DNA of 64,000 bases, taken from Shewanella sp. HN-41. Its GTDB lineage: Bacteria; Pseudomonadota; Gammaproteobacteria; Enterobacterales; Shewanellaceae. The notes beneath the pieces are model-generated. The model saw nothing but the letters and a program-made list of their open reading frames with translations. It did no database searches and was not told where the DNA came from. Positions within the stretch are counted from its first letter, which is position 1. Every line of letters starts with the position of its first letter. The position numbers and the translations under genes were made by a program. The stretch is taken from NCBI RefSeq assembly GCF_000217915.1, contig NZ_AFOZ01000041.1, forward strand, positions 1 to 64,000, read 5' to 3'. Below, one piece after another: positions 18,274 to 27,667 of this stretch.

Positions 18274-18649
18274 GTCTGAGTACCTTTTAATTAACTATCC
18301 CTCGACGCAGATAGCCAGAAATACCCCGTGCAGATGACTAATATCCGATAAATCAAACTGATCACGAGTATAAAACAGGCAAAACTGCGTCTTAAAAAGG
18401 GCTGATGCTGACTCATCGAATGGGTAGCTAAAGAGTCAGGTTTGTCGAAAACGGCAAGATTATACCCCAGAGCACTCAGTTCTGTGTATCCCTAAGTTAA
18501 GCTGGATTATTTACTAACAATAAAATCAGTTAGTTATAATTTTATGATGCAAAGATACTGAAATTACTTTTGGGATACCCCCTACAAATGTGCGAAAATT
18601 TTACGCCTGTGCCACACTATCGCCCCACACTCTTTAACTTAGTTCACAC
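18274..18649. other. Divergent promoter region
   Basis: About 375 bases between the divergent MaoC-like gene and cmoM. Short open frames overlap the cmoM start but look like shadows. It is AT-rich around 18500-18560, where promoters are likely; nothing else can be assigned. Confidence 0.4.
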
Positions 18650-19480
18650 GTGCAAGATAAGAATTTTGATAAGCTCGCGCAAAAATTCGCGAAAAATATA
18701 TACGGTACTCCGAAGGGGGAAATCCGTGCCGCCGTATTATGGCGCGATCTCACCCCCGCCTTAGCCCAATTGGGTGATAGAAAGCTGCGTATTTTAGATG
18801 CGGGTGGCGGCTTTGGTTACTTTAGCCAAAAGCTGGCACGCCTTGGCCATGAAGTCGTACTGTGTGATATCTCTGCAGAAATGCTTGCGCAGGCACAAGA
18901 GCAAATCTCAGCCTCAAACCTTCCCTTGAATATCACCCTAGTCCATGCCCCGATCCAAGATTTATCCGTGGAACAACATGGGATATTCGACCTTATCCTC
19001 TGTCATGCCGTTGTCGAATGGCTTGCCGATGCTAAAACCACAATGGAAGGTCTATTGGCAATGCTCAAGCCCAATGGTTTGTTCTCATTGATGTTTTACA
19101 ATAAGGAAGCCATGCGTTTTCACGCCTTAGTCTCGGGGAATTTTGATTATGTGGCCGCCGATCTCAAAGTGAAGAAAAAAGTACGCCTGACCCCCACTCA
19201 TCCCCTTTATATCCATGAAGTCAAACAATGGTTTAGCGAATGGGATATGACGCTAGTGACTCAATCTGGGGTGCGAGTGATCCACGACTATTTGAAAAAG
19301 AACCAGGCGGCGGATTTTGACTATCGAAAGCTACTCACGATGGAACTCCAATACTCCCAGTCCGAGCCCTATATTTCACTAGGCCGCTACGTACACTTTT
19401 TAGGGCAAGGCCCAGCAACAAAAGCGCCTATGGCTAATCCTCTACCTCAAATGGAGCCAGACACACCCCCACTGACCTAG
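18650..19480 (+). CDS. cmoM: tRNA 5-carboxymethoxyuridine methyltransferase CmoM
   Basis: The protein matches CmoM (SmtA), which uses S-adenosylmethionine to methylate cmo5U34 in certain tRNAs. It begins with QDKNFDKLAQKFAKNIYGT, very close to the E. coli N-terminus. The SAM-binding motif LRILDAGGGFGYFSQ follows, then HAVVEWL, LMFYN, GNFDYV and VRVIHDYLK. It starts with GTG at 18650, where alignment to the family begins. The C-terminal 20 residues (Pro-rich) extend beyond E. coli CmoM. Confident. Confidence 0.93.
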   Translation: MQDKNFDKLAQKFAKNIYGTPKGEIRAAVLWRDLTPALAQLGDRKLRILDAGGGFGYFSQKLARLGHEVVLCDISAEMLAQAQEQISASNLPLNITLVHAPIQDLSVEQHGIFDLILCHAVVEWLADAKTTMEGLLAMLKPNGLFSLMFYNKEAMRFHALVSGNFDYVAADLKVKKKVRLTPTHPLYIHEVKQWFSEWDMTLVTQSGVRVIHDYLKKNQAADFDYRKLLTMELQYSQSEPYISLGRYVHFLGQGPATKAPMANPLPQMEPDTPPLT

Positions 19481-19526
19481 GTACAATCAAGGTGTATTAA
19501 TTTACTAAGTTGCCTGTGGGTCTAAC

Positions 19527-20426
19527 TTACTGGCACACCTCACGCCAACAGGCGGTGACTTTCACTCCCGCCTGCTTGAGTCGCTGTACCACACTCTTAT
19601 CGCCCACCACATGGCCCGCGCCAATCACCACAAATAAGGGTGCGGGTGATTCATCGGCATTCATAAGCTTGATAATCCCCTCGGCCATAGTCCGGTTGCG
19701 CAGCCAGAGGATCTTCTCCAACATTTGAGTCTCCCCTTCGCCCCCCATCTGTTCCTGCATCAGCGTATCGAGGGCGGCCTCATCCCCCGTGCGCCAAGCC
19801 GTAATGAGTGACAATAATTCGGCGTCGGGAACACTAATGGCTTCACGCAACATGGCCCATTGGCTCTGGCTATCGAATGAGGCCAATAATTGAAACTGCG
19901 ACTCCGCCGTTTCCAACTCAAACACAGCTCGTCTTGCCCTACGCCCAAGTAGTTGCATATCCACGCCATAATCTGTGCTATAGCCTAAGCCATTATAACG
20001 AAGAAGATTAAGTTGAGACGCCTGCAACCATGGAGCAAATGGTTGAATAGACTGACATAAGTCCGCTTTAGCCTCACAGTAAGGCACCATGGCGGTGACC
20101 GTTTGCTGATCACGGCTCTGCCAATCTAACTCCCGTGCTTTATCTGCCATGCCATATTTTTGTAGTAGGGCGCGACTATCGACTTTATTCATATCGACTT
20201 CGACCACTAACGCCTTAGAACGGTCGAACGCCGCTTCAATTTGGCTCGGCAAAGGATAAAAATCGGCACTGCCAATATGGATTGAACCCAGTAAGTAGGC
20301 ATTCTTACCCTGCCACTCTAGCTGGTAAAATGGCGGTTTATCATTCTGAGCAGCCCAACCTGTGGCGCTACCAAACACTGCGGCACAACAGATTAAGACT
20401 ATTAGTCGCCATTGACTTGTTGCCAT
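19527..20426 (-). CDS. TraB/GumN-family protein
   Basis: A secreted 299-residue protein with a signal peptide (ATGWAAQN) and the TraB/GumN pattern: YLLGSIHIGSADFYPLP near the start and FVVIGAGHVVGDKSVVQ near the end. The GSxH and GxxH motifs are thought to form a metal-dependent, erythromycin-esterase-like active site. Members have been linked to pheromone shutdown and haem metabolism, but the function in this lineage is not established. It ends in a Cys pair (ACWREVC). It lies between the convergent cmoM gene and the divergent 20475 gene. Confidence 0.85.
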   Translation of the reverse strand: MATSQWRLIVLICCAAVFGSATGWAAQNDKPPFYQLEWQGKNAYLLGSIHIGSADFYPLPSQIEAAFDRSKALVVEVDMNKVDSRALLQKYGMADKARELDWQSRDQQTVTAMVPYCEAKADLCQSIQPFAPWLQASQLNLLRYNGLGYSTDYGVDMQLLGRRARRAVFELETAESQFQLLASFDSQSQWAMLREAISVPDAELLSLITAWRTGDEAALDTLMQEQMGGEGETQMLEKILWLRNRTMAEGIIKLMNADESPAPLFVVIGAGHVVGDKSVVQRLKQAGVKVTACWREVCQ

Positions 20427-20474
20427 ATCCTTTGCCCCTTATAATTCCTGCAAATTTTGCAATGAGACGCTGTT

Positions 20475-20783
20475 ATGCCACACACTAAGGTTATAGAGCA
20501 ACTGAAAGAAAACCTTCAAACCGCCTATCGCCAAGCCATAGATGCAGACGCTAAGTTAGATGAATTGAAGAAAGCGGGCCATGGAAAATTCACTAGCATA
20601 TTCACAGTCGAACAAGGCTTTATCGTTTCAAGCAATCGCTTTTTGCCCTATGTGCAAGAACTCGTTGATGATTTAACGAAACTACAAGATCAGGCAAGCC
20701 TAGATCCCGTTGCGCTTGAAACCTATGTGCGCCAACTCGCAACCTTACTAAAAACCCTGCAAGCCTTTAAGAAGCAAAGCTGA
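20475..20783 (+). CDS. Small helical protein, possibly PriC-like
   Basis: A 102-residue all-helical, soluble protein. The GKFTSIF...NRFLPYVQELVDDL stretch faintly recalls the N-terminal part of primosomal protein PriC, but the protein is much shorter than E. coli PriC (about 175 residues). Related short proteins in Vibrio-like genomes carry unreliable names. I therefore call it conserved but unassigned. It is divergent from the TraB-like gene with a 48-base spacer. Confidence 0.65.
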   Translation: MPHTKVIEQLKENLQTAYRQAIDADAKLDELKKAGHGKFTSIFTVEQGFIVSSNRFLPYVQELVDDLTKLQDQASLDPVALETYVRQLATLLKTLQAFKKQS

Positions 20784-20930
20784 TCTGCCTCAATGCTGAA
20801 GTGAATAATATTTCAGCGTTTATTCCCCTTAATGGCACCGCGTTTCCCCCTTTCGGCCAACAATAAATTGTCATCATTTTGTCATTTCTAAGTCATAGAC
20901 TCCGCAAACATCGATGAAGGGGCTGAAGTA

Positions 20931-22688
20931 ATGACAAGTTTAGATCTGGCAAAAGAGCTTGATAAAATAATTTCTAAAGGGGCGATAAACCCACTTTTTC
21001 AGCCTATTTTCAACATATTAGAACATAAAATTCATGGTTTTGAAGCCTTAAGCCGTGGCCCAGAACACAGCCCTCTCTATTCGCCCGTCCCCCTCTTCCA
21101 GACTGCAGAACACCAAGGAAAATTGAGCGAACTCGAAACCCTGTGTAGGCGCATCTCATTAGAGCAATTTAAACTGCGGCAATTTCAGGGCAGGCTGTTT
21201 ATCAATATCTCACCTAAGGCATTATTAGATCCCGCACACCCAAAGGGGATGACACTACAGTTATTACAACAACTCGGGATCTCCCCCTCCCAGGTGGTCA
21301 TTGAGCTGTCGGAGCAATATCCTGCGGATGATATAGACCTGCTAAAATCCTGTTTAAATCACTATCGTAGCCAAGGATTTATGACAGCGATAGACGACTT
21401 AGGTGCTGGTTATTCGGGTCTAAGGCTCTGGTCAGAATTGGCCCCGGACTATGTCAAAATTGATCGCCACTTTATTCACCAAATTGATTCAACCCCAGTG
21501 AAACAAGAGTTTGTGCGCTCGATTGTCGAACTCTGCCAAAGCCTAACCTGTAAAGTGATTGCCGAAGGTATTGAAACCCAAGAAGAACTCGCAGTACTCA
21601 AACAACTCGGTATCGTTTATTGTCAGGGTTACTTACTCGGCCGACCAGAAGCACAACCCTGCCGAGTGATGAAAGCGACCTTAGTCCCCAATAATACCCA
21701 GGTTCAGCCAAGGTATAGCGAATCGGCAGAGAGCCTTTGCACAAATGCCATCACAGTGGCGCCCACACTTAAACTCAAATTTTTAAGCGATACCTTTAGC
21801 TCGCAACCCGCACTGCAGGCGGTTGTGGTAGTCGATAATCAGTTGCCGCTGGGAATTATCAGCCGCGCGACCTTACTCGAACTCTTCAGTACGCCCTATG
21901 GTCGTGCCTTGCATGAGAATCATGCCGTTAGTGAAGTGATGGATCCACAGGTTATCCAAATTGAAGCCAACGAACCACTCTCCACTGTGAGCCAATTGCT
22001 GACCTCAGAGACCGCCAATACGGTCGCGCAACAGTTCATCATACTTCGTCGAGGTAAACTGCTCGGAATAGGTCACACCAAGGATTTACTGCAACGGATT
22101 ACAGAGCACAGAATTAAGATGGCCCGCCATGCGAATCCTCTGACAGACTTGCCGGGCAATGTCCCCATTCAAGAGGAATTAAAACGCCTTAAAATCCAAA
22201 AGAAACACTTTTATCTGGCCTATTTTGATTTGTGTAACTTTAAGCCCTATAACGATATTTATGGTTTCTGTCGCGGCGATGAAGTGATCTGTGAAGTTGC
22301 TAATTTATTACTGAAATATAAAAGTGATAACTGTTTTATTGGCCATGTCGGCGGCGATGACTTTGTGATTATCAGCACCTGTGAACATATGATCAGCCGT
22401 TGCCAACGAATTCTAGCGGACTTTGAAACCCATAAACATTTGTTCTACAGCGCCGAGCATTGGCAAGCACAGGAGATGCTCGCCGATGATAGACAAGGCG
22501 AAGCCTGTTACCATCACTTGATCAGTCTGTGTGTGGGCATATTGCCACCAGCACTGACTTTTAATACCAATGAACACAGCCTGTCGACCTTAAGTGCTAA
22601 GGCAAAAAAACAGGCAAAATCCGCAAATAACGGATTTTACCTGTTAGAAAATCACCTTGTTATCGAAACCCATGCGCTCAGTGCTTAA
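20931..22688 (+). CDS. EAL-CBS-GGDEF cyclic-di-GMP protein
   Basis: Domains in order are: EAL (residues 15-245) with EALSRG at 38-43, IELSEQYP, AIDDLGAGYSGL, VKIDRHF and AEGIETQEEL, which look catalytically intact; a CBS-pair region (about 275-395); and a GGDEF-like domain (about 410-580). The last has GGDDF instead of GGDEF and no RxxD I-site. The likely activity is cyclic-di-GMP hydrolysis, with the CBS pair sensing an adenosyl ligand and the degenerate GGDEF possibly binding GTP as a regulator. There are no transmembrane segments. GAAGGGG precedes the ATG. It is a single gene. Confidence 0.9.
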   Translation: MTSLDLAKELDKIISKGAINPLFQPIFNILEHKIHGFEALSRGPEHSPLYSPVPLFQTAEHQGKLSELETLCRRISLEQFKLRQFQGRLFINISPKALLDPAHPKGMTLQLLQQLGISPSQVVIELSEQYPADDIDLLKSCLNHYRSQGFMTAIDDLGAGYSGLRLWSELAPDYVKIDRHFIHQIDSTPVKQEFVRSIVELCQSLTCKVIAEGIETQEELAVLKQLGIVYCQGYLLGRPEAQPCRVMKATLVPNNTQVQPRYSESAESLCTNAITVAPTLKLKFLSDTFSSQPALQAVVVVDNQLPLGIISRATLLELFSTPYGRALHENHAVSEVMDPQVIQIEANEPLSTVSQLLTSETANTVAQQFIILRRGKLLGIGHTKDLLQRITEHRIKMARHANPLTDLPGNVPIQEELKRLKIQKKHFYLAYFDLCNFKPYNDIYGFCRGDEVICEVANLLLKYKSDNCFIGHVGGDDFVIISTCEHMISRCQRILADFETHKHLFYSAEHWQAQEMLADDRQGEACYHHLISLCVGILPPALTFNTNEHSLSTLSAKAKKQAKSANNGFYLLENHLVIETHALSA

Positions 22689-22710
22689 GTCCTGAGCCCT
22701 GATTGAACGA

Positions 22711-23235
22711 TTAAAGCTGTGGGGCAATCGTCTTCTTTAACCAATCAGTCAACATTTTGGTTTCGTAAATAAAAGGTTTATCGGTTAAAGGTTTAATCCC
22801 ATCCATAAAACCCATATCCAACAGTTTTTCATCACCCGCCATAATCACTTTATCGTTATCTAAAACTTGATAAGAAAAAGTCAGACGCGGTGGATAAATG
22901 TCTTTAATAATGCGTAAATCATTGGCGGTCGCACCAAAGGTTGGACGCATATCACCCGCCAGATCAACATCGGTAATGGTCATTTCAAGCTTTTGATTTG
23001 GCTTTAAAATCTTCGCGGCTTCTTTATTGATATTTTCTGTTAACGTCTCAAATAAGCGCTTCTCATAACGGGATTGGATTTCCCCCGATGATTCAATATC
23101 GCGAAAATCTTTAGGACTTTGCCAAACAATTTTAACCACGCCATCTTCGGTGACGGGATTCACTGGCGCTTCATCGGCCGCCCAAGCCGCACTGCAACTT
23201 AATACGCCTGCGAGTAAAAGGAATTGAACTTTCAT
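22711..23235 (-). CDS. DUF3016 family secreted protein
   Basis: A 174-residue protein with a signal peptide (LSCSAAWAAD), then KIVWQSPKDFRDIESSGE and ITDVDLAGDMRPTFG, typical of the DUF3016 family. It is periplasmic and its function is unknown. A strong GGAGG lies before the ATG. It converges on the EAL-CBS-GGDEF gene. Confidence 0.85.
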   Translation of the reverse strand: MKVQFLLLAGVLSCSAAWAADEAPVNPVTEDGVVKIVWQSPKDFRDIESSGEIQSRYEKRLFETLTENINKEAAKILKPNQKLEMTITDVDLAGDMRPTFGATANDLRIIKDIYPPRLTFSYQVLDNDKVIMAGDEKLLDMGFMDGIKPLTDKPFIYETKMLTDWLKKTIAPQL

Positions 23236-23483
23236 ACTTGCCTCCTAGGCCTAACCATTTCTACGATATACCGTACAAAATCTAACCTGAACTAAAGCTT
23301 AATGCAAAACTGAAATAAGTACAGCTAAACTAAGGTAAGCTTCTGTATAAAAAGGTAAATATCCACAACAATTTCAACCCAAACGAATCATTTTGTATCA
23401 ATGAGCTATAAAGTAAGCACTGAGTTATTAATTTGTGATCATTTAGCGCGCATCTCGATTGAAAACGCGTTATTCTTCGCCCA

Positions 23484-23816
23484 ATGTTTTACGACTACGA
23501 AAAAAAAATGAAATTCCCCGTTGTACCTGTGTTCGTTTTAATCCTATTAACTTGTTTTGTTAGTGCGATTTGGTTCATTTCCCCCAATGATAAAAAAAAT
23601 CAGCCAGAAACTTGGTCTGCTTTTATTTATACCCATGGCTATGACTCTGGAAAATATAAGAAAACAGACAATTTTAGTCACTATGAATCCTGCAGAGACT
23701 TTGCCCGAGAACAATCCTCTTTCTACGATGATGTACCGTGGGAATGTGGCTTAAGCTGTGCATTTGATACTCGTAAGCAAGGTTTCCAATGCAAAGAAAT
23801 GAAAAATGAGCACTAA
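23484..23816 (+). CDS. Small membrane-anchored Cys-containing protein
   Basis: A 102- to 110-residue protein with one N-terminal transmembrane helix (VVPVFVLILLTCFVSAIWFI) and a C-terminal domain outside the membrane containing four cysteines (SCRDF, ECGLSC, QCKEM), probably paired as disulfides in the periplasm. The start may be the ATG at 23484 or at 23508 (MKFPVVP). No family is recognised. It is AT-rich. Confidence 0.6.
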   Translation: MFYDYEKKMKFPVVPVFVLILLTCFVSAIWFISPNDKKNQPETWSAFIYTHGYDSGKYKKTDNFSHYESCRDFAREQSSFYDDVPWECGLSCAFDTRKQGFQCKEMKNEH

Positions 23817-23951
23817 CTAACCGTTCAGCATAGGTTCAATATTTATACAATAAGCTAAGCCCCTCACAGCGCAACTCGTTTTCTTTACCGTCTAAGGATG
23901 CACGATTTAGAACTGACGTGTTAAACGTAATTCTTAATTTGGAGCCTACCT

Positions 23952-24266
23952 ATGAACCTAAAAACAGCTAACTTATCAAATTTTTACTCACGTAAAATCG
24001 CTTTATTGGCCCTGCTAACAATCGGAACTAGCATAAGTATTTCAAGCCATGCGGCGCCATTGACCGAGAGTCAACAACAGGCGGTTAACACTCATTTTAG
24101 CAAATTGGATCAGGCGCAACATGCGGCAGAAAACCAAATAGCTGAGCAACTTAAGCAAGATTTTACTCAGCAATTAACCGCACAAGAACATGAGTTTATG
24201 AATGATATCTGCCCTAAATACGGCATGACATTCGATGTGACAACCAATGCCTGCTTACGCTCATAA
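23952..24266 (+). CDS. Small secreted helical protein
   Basis: A 104-residue protein with a long signal peptide ending SSHAAPL, then a Gln-rich helical region (ESQQQAVNTHF, QLKQDFTQQLTAQEHEF) and a C-terminal Cys pair (CPKYG..NACLRS). TTGGAG precedes the ATG. The family is unknown. Confidence 0.65.
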   Translation: MNLKTANLSNFYSRKIALLALLTIGTSISISSHAAPLTESQQQAVNTHFSKLDQAQHAAENQIAEQLKQDFTQQLTAQEHEFMNDICPKYGMTFDVTTNACLRS

Positions 24267-24278
24267 GCGATTGCAAGA

Positions 24279-24788
24279 TTAAAAGGGGAAACGTGCGCTA
24301 AGCCCTGGATATTGTTGCTTTAATTCCTTGGGTTTAGTGCTAAATTTCTTGCCAATAGGTGTCGCCTTGCCCGATGGCATAAAGGGCAACTCTTCACCCG
24401 TTCTATCTTCGTATAATTGCCCAGCAATCAAATCATACTCGTCCACAAATGGATAGGCATAACCGTCCTTTTCTGGCCATGCAGACAATTGCGCTAGGCT
24501 ATCTGGATGGGTGATAACCGCTTCATAAGTTGCTTTGCCAAGGGAGATGAGAAAACATCTAAACTCCGCAAATGCATACTCAGAGTCACAACCGGTAATG
24601 ATATAAGCCGCGCCCCAAACCGACCATAGATAACTGCGGCGCATCTGTTGGCCAAAGATTTTGTCGAAGGCCTTCAATTCATCATTACTCAATTCAGTCA
24701 GCTGTTGCTTTAGTGACTGCACGAGAGACTCCTGTGATTGCGTCGCTTCTGTACGTGTCACTAAGCCCCAAAATTCAACTTCTGTCAT
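24279..24788 (-). CDS. DUF4240 family protein
   Basis: A 169-residue cytosolic protein with the family start TEVEFWGLV, a central SYLWSVWGAAYIITGCDSEY, then FRCFLISLGKATYEAVI. DUF4240 proteins are found in many bacteria without a known role. It converges on the 23952 gene. Confidence 0.8.
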   Translation of the reverse strand: MTEVEFWGLVTRTEATQSQESLVQSLKQQLTELSNDELKAFDKIFGQQMRRSYLWSVWGAAYIITGCDSEYAFAEFRCFLISLGKATYEAVITHPDSLAQLSAWPEKDGYAYPFVDEYDLIAGQLYEDRTGEELPFMPSGKATPIGKKFSTKPKELKQQYPGLSARFPF

Positions 24789-24916
24789 AACGTAAACCTA
24801 TTCATTGTGCCTAAGCAAAGGCAATATTCTACACGATATTCAGGTTATGCTGGACTCAGATCAGGGCTTTTCCTACACTTGCTCATCGCCCACATAACCC
24901 AATTAGAATCATATCT

Positions 24917-25300
24917 ATGCCTAAACGTCTTATCCTATTGGTCGTACTCTATTGCCTCATCAGCATCGCCGCATTATGGCGCGCTATAGCAACTCAATCC
25001 TTTGATTTATTTACCTTAGGAGTACTGCCTGTACTGGCGGGGATCATTATGCGTGCACCTTGGTCTAGCCTAGTGCTGAAAATTTATCTTGGTATGCAAA
25101 CCCTAGGCTTTTCGGCGCTTGGAATCACAGCCATTATCGCTTATCGCATTACACCGGAGGACGTTAACGTCGTCTTTGCTGGCCATAACATTCCTATGCT
25201 ACCCCTTATCATCGGTATTATGAGCCTTTTATTAGTACAATATTGGATCGCGTTTTCGAAGGTGACTTATCACTATTTAATTGGGAAAACACAGCCATAG
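24917..25300 (+). CDS. Hypothetical four-helix membrane protein
   Basis: The 127-residue protein is almost entirely hydrophobic with about four transmembrane helices and few charged loops. The ribosome binding site before the ATG is weak. I do not recognise a family. It is followed 79 bases later by the double receiver gene and could share its transcript. Confidence 0.6.
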   Translation: MPKRLILLVVLYCLISIAALWRAIATQSFDLFTLGVLPVLAGIIMRAPWSSLVLKIYLGMQTLGFSALGITAIIAYRITPEDVNVVFAGHNIPMLPLIIGIMSLLLVQYWIAFSKVTYHYLIGKTQP

Positions 25301-25379
25301 CCGATTTGTTGCTAAGCTGTTACTTATAGCGTAGCTTAACGACCCCATAAAATACCCACAGCCAATACTGACAGAGATT

Positions 25380-26177
25380 ATGAGCCATTTATCGCCCAGT
25401 GAACTTTCCATCCTACTAGTGGAACCTTCAGAAACCCAACGCAGGATCATTATCCAGCGTTTGCAACAAGAAGGGATTGTCAGCATCCAAACAGCGGCAA
25501 ATCTTGCAGATTCAAAAGAGGTTATTACACGGCATAAACCTGATCTGATCGTCAGTGCCATGCACTTTGACGATGGCACTGCAACCGAGTTGCTCAGTTA
25601 TTTACGTAATAATAGCGACTGCCGAGACATTCAATTTATGTTGGTTTCCAGTGAATGCCGCCGTGAGCAATTAGAAATATTTCGCCAATCGGGTGTGGTC
25701 GCCATATTACCTAAACCCTTTAATGCCGAGCACTTAGGTAAAGCCCTCAATGCTACCATCGACTTATTGAGCCATGATGAACTCGATCTGAGTCATTTTG
25801 ATGTGCACGATGTGCGGGTATTAGTGGTCGATGATAGCCGAATGGCCAGAAACGTCATTAAACGTACCATAGGCAATTTGGGAATAAAATTGATCACCGA
25901 AGCCGAAGATGGCGCCCAAGCGATTGAGTTAATGCGACATCATATGTTCGATCTGGTGATCACCGATTACAACATGCCGAGTGTCGATGGGCTCGCTTTA
26001 ACACAATTTATTCGTAATGAGAGCCAGCAATCCCACATCCCAATTCTTATGGTTTCCTCCGAAGCCAATGATACCCACTTGAGCAATGTGTCACAGGCCG
26101 GCGTAAACGCGCTGTGCGATAAGCCATTTGAACCTAAACTGGTCAAACAACTCCTTTACCAGTTATTGGAAGAATAA
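25380..26177 (+). CDS. Double receiver protein, first domain degenerate
   Basis: Two receiver domains lie in tandem with no output domain. The second (residues 145-263) is complete: D151/D152, phosphoacceptor D196 (ITDYNMPSVDG) and K248. The first (residues 8-130) has E15-P16 in place of the acidic pair and Ala60 where the phosphoacceptor Asp should be (DLIVSAMHF), though K112 remains. The first domain is therefore probably a pseudo-receiver that works by binding. Such receiver-only proteins often act as intermediates in chemotaxis-like or phosphorelay circuits. No kinase lies next to it. Confidence 0.9.
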   Translation: MSHLSPSELSILLVEPSETQRRIIIQRLQQEGIVSIQTAANLADSKEVITRHKPDLIVSAMHFDDGTATELLSYLRNNSDCRDIQFMLVSSECRREQLEIFRQSGVVAILPKPFNAEHLGKALNATIDLLSHDELDLSHFDVHDVRVLVVDDSRMARNVIKRTIGNLGIKLITEAEDGAQAIELMRHHMFDLVITDYNMPSVDGLALTQFIRNESQQSHIPILMVSSEANDTHLSNVSQAGVNALCDKPFEPKLVKQLLYQLLEE

Positions 26178-26323
26178 AACCTAAGTCACGAACCGCACAA
26201 ATATTCCTCAATTCTGTCACTTTGATTGGGGAAGCTTGCAGCAAAAGACTTTCCAACGGTTAAACCTTATGGCATGTTAGGCACGCTTACTTAATAAATC
26301 TATGGAAAGAAGAGACAACAAAG

Positions 26324-26596
26324 ATGAATAAAACTGAACTTATCGCCAAGATTGCTGAAAATGCCGATCTAACAAAAGTTGAAGCAGCACGCGCATTAAA
26401 ATCTTTCGAAGCGGCTATTACCGAATCAATGAAAAACGGTGACAAAATTTCCATCGTCGGATTTGGCTCTTTTGAAACCACGACTCGTGCAGCACGTACG
26501 GGACGTAACCCACAAACAGGTAAAGAGATCCAAATTGCCGAGGCAACTGTGCCTAAATTTAAAGCCGGTAAGACTCTGCGTGATAGCGTAAACTAA
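26324..26596 (+). CDS. HU-family DNA-binding protein
   Basis: A 90-residue histone-like protein that bends DNA. It has the full HU pattern: [35 protein letters not shown] with the conserved Pro in the DNA-binding arm, and the C-terminal [13 protein letters not shown]. It is similarly close to HupA and HupB, so no symbol is given. A strong terminator follows and the gene is monocistronic. Confidence 0.95.
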   Translation: MNKTELIAKIAENADLTKVEAARALKSFEAAITESMKNGDKISIVGFGSFETTTRAARTGRNPQTGKEIQIAEATVPKFKAGKTLRDSVN

Positions 26597-26620
26597 GTCA
26601 CTGCTAAACCGAATTTTGAT

Positions 26621-26650
26621 AAAACGCCTCCAGTGTGGGGCGTTTTTTTT
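26621..26650 (+). terminator. Intrinsic terminator after HU gene
   Basis: An eight-base stem (aaaacgcc / ggcgtttt) with a ten-base loop is followed by an eight-T run. Confidence 0.9.
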
Positions 26651-26892
26651 GCTTAATGCTAAACCAAAAAAGGCTGTTTTTTTGCACAACAACGGTGCGT
26701 CACTGCTCTATTTTCTAGCAACTACAAACAAATTGTTAACATTGGTAATTATAACTAACTGTTTTTTAAAAGATTGAAATAATGGCATGTGATTAGCAAT
26801 TCCCTCTTCAGAAAAAACCAAGATGCACCAATGTCACCACCCCAAATGGGGACATGTGTGAATCGATAAATAAGTCAATCGAGGGGATGAAC

Positions 26893-27585
26893 ATGAAAAA
26901 ATCACTGTACAGCGTTTTGGCATTATCGACGGGATTGTTACTGACATCCAATGCCTTTGCGGCCGTGTCGGGCAATATTGGTGGTACTTCAAACTACCTA
27001 TGGCGTGGCGTTACCCAAACTAACGATGCCGTAGCAATCCAAGGTGGTATCGACTATAGCCACGATTCTGGATTCTATGCGGGCACGTGGGCATCGAATG
27101 TGGACTTTGGTGATGATACCAGTTATGAGCTTGATCTCTATGCGGGTTATGGTGGCAGCATTACCGAGGATATCAGTTATGACCTAGGTTACCTCTACTA
27201 TGCTTATCCCGACGCCGAAGGCAGTATCGACTTTGGTGAACTCCATGGTGCAATCACTTGGAAATGGCTTGAAGTTAGCTACTCCCAAGTCGTCAATGCT
27301 GGGGATGACGTCGCCGCAGACCCTTTAGATAATAAAGACCTAAGCTACCTTGCCGCAACCGTCTCCGTCCCTCTCACAGAGAAACTCAACTTATCTGTGC
27401 ACTATGGTTACTCAAGTGGTGACGTGGTGCAATCTTGGTTTGGCGAAGATAACTACGCCGACTATAACGTCACACTCAGCGCCGATACCAGCATGGGCAC
27501 AGTCTCTTTTATGGTGTCAGATACAGATTTAACCCAAGATGATGCCAAAATTGCTTTAGGTTATTCCTACAGCTTTGACCTCTAA
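26893..27585 (+). CDS. TorF-family putative porin
   Basis: An outer-membrane protein of about 230 residues with a signal peptide (LLLTSNAFAAVSG) and a barrel-like pattern starting GNIGGTSNYLWRGVTQTND, typical of the TorF putative porin family. It ends with the C-terminal aromatic signature (SYSFDL). I chose the ATG at 26893 (MKKSLY) because GAGGGG lies 8 bases before it; the earlier in-frame GTG/ATG lie too close to that site. Substrate unknown. A terminator follows. Confidence 0.88.
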   Translation: MKKSLYSVLALSTGLLLTSNAFAAVSGNIGGTSNYLWRGVTQTNDAVAIQGGIDYSHDSGFYAGTWASNVDFGDDTSYELDLYAGYGGSITEDISYDLGYLYYAYPDAEGSIDFGELHGAITWKWLEVSYSQVVNAGDDVAADPLDNKDLSYLAATVSVPLTEKLNLSVHYGYSSGDVVQSWFGEDNYADYNVTLSADTSMGTVSFMVSDTDLTQDDAKIALGYSYSFDL

Positions 27586-27605
27586 TAGCCCTCTGCAGTA
27601 CCCGT

Positions 27606-27632
27606 AAAAACGCCACTCTATGTGGCGATTTT
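27606..27632. terminator. Bidirectional terminator
   Basis: A perfect six-base GC-rich stem (cgccac / gtggcg) is flanked by A5 and T5 runs, between the convergent porin gene and rimK. Confidence 0.85.
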
Positions 27633-27667
27633 TCTTTAAATTCAGGACTATTTCTTTAAGCTCAAGA

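Noticed and set aside
24807..24989. 60-codon frame before the four-helix protein
   Set aside because: It overlaps the start of the better supported 24917 gene and has no ribosome binding site.
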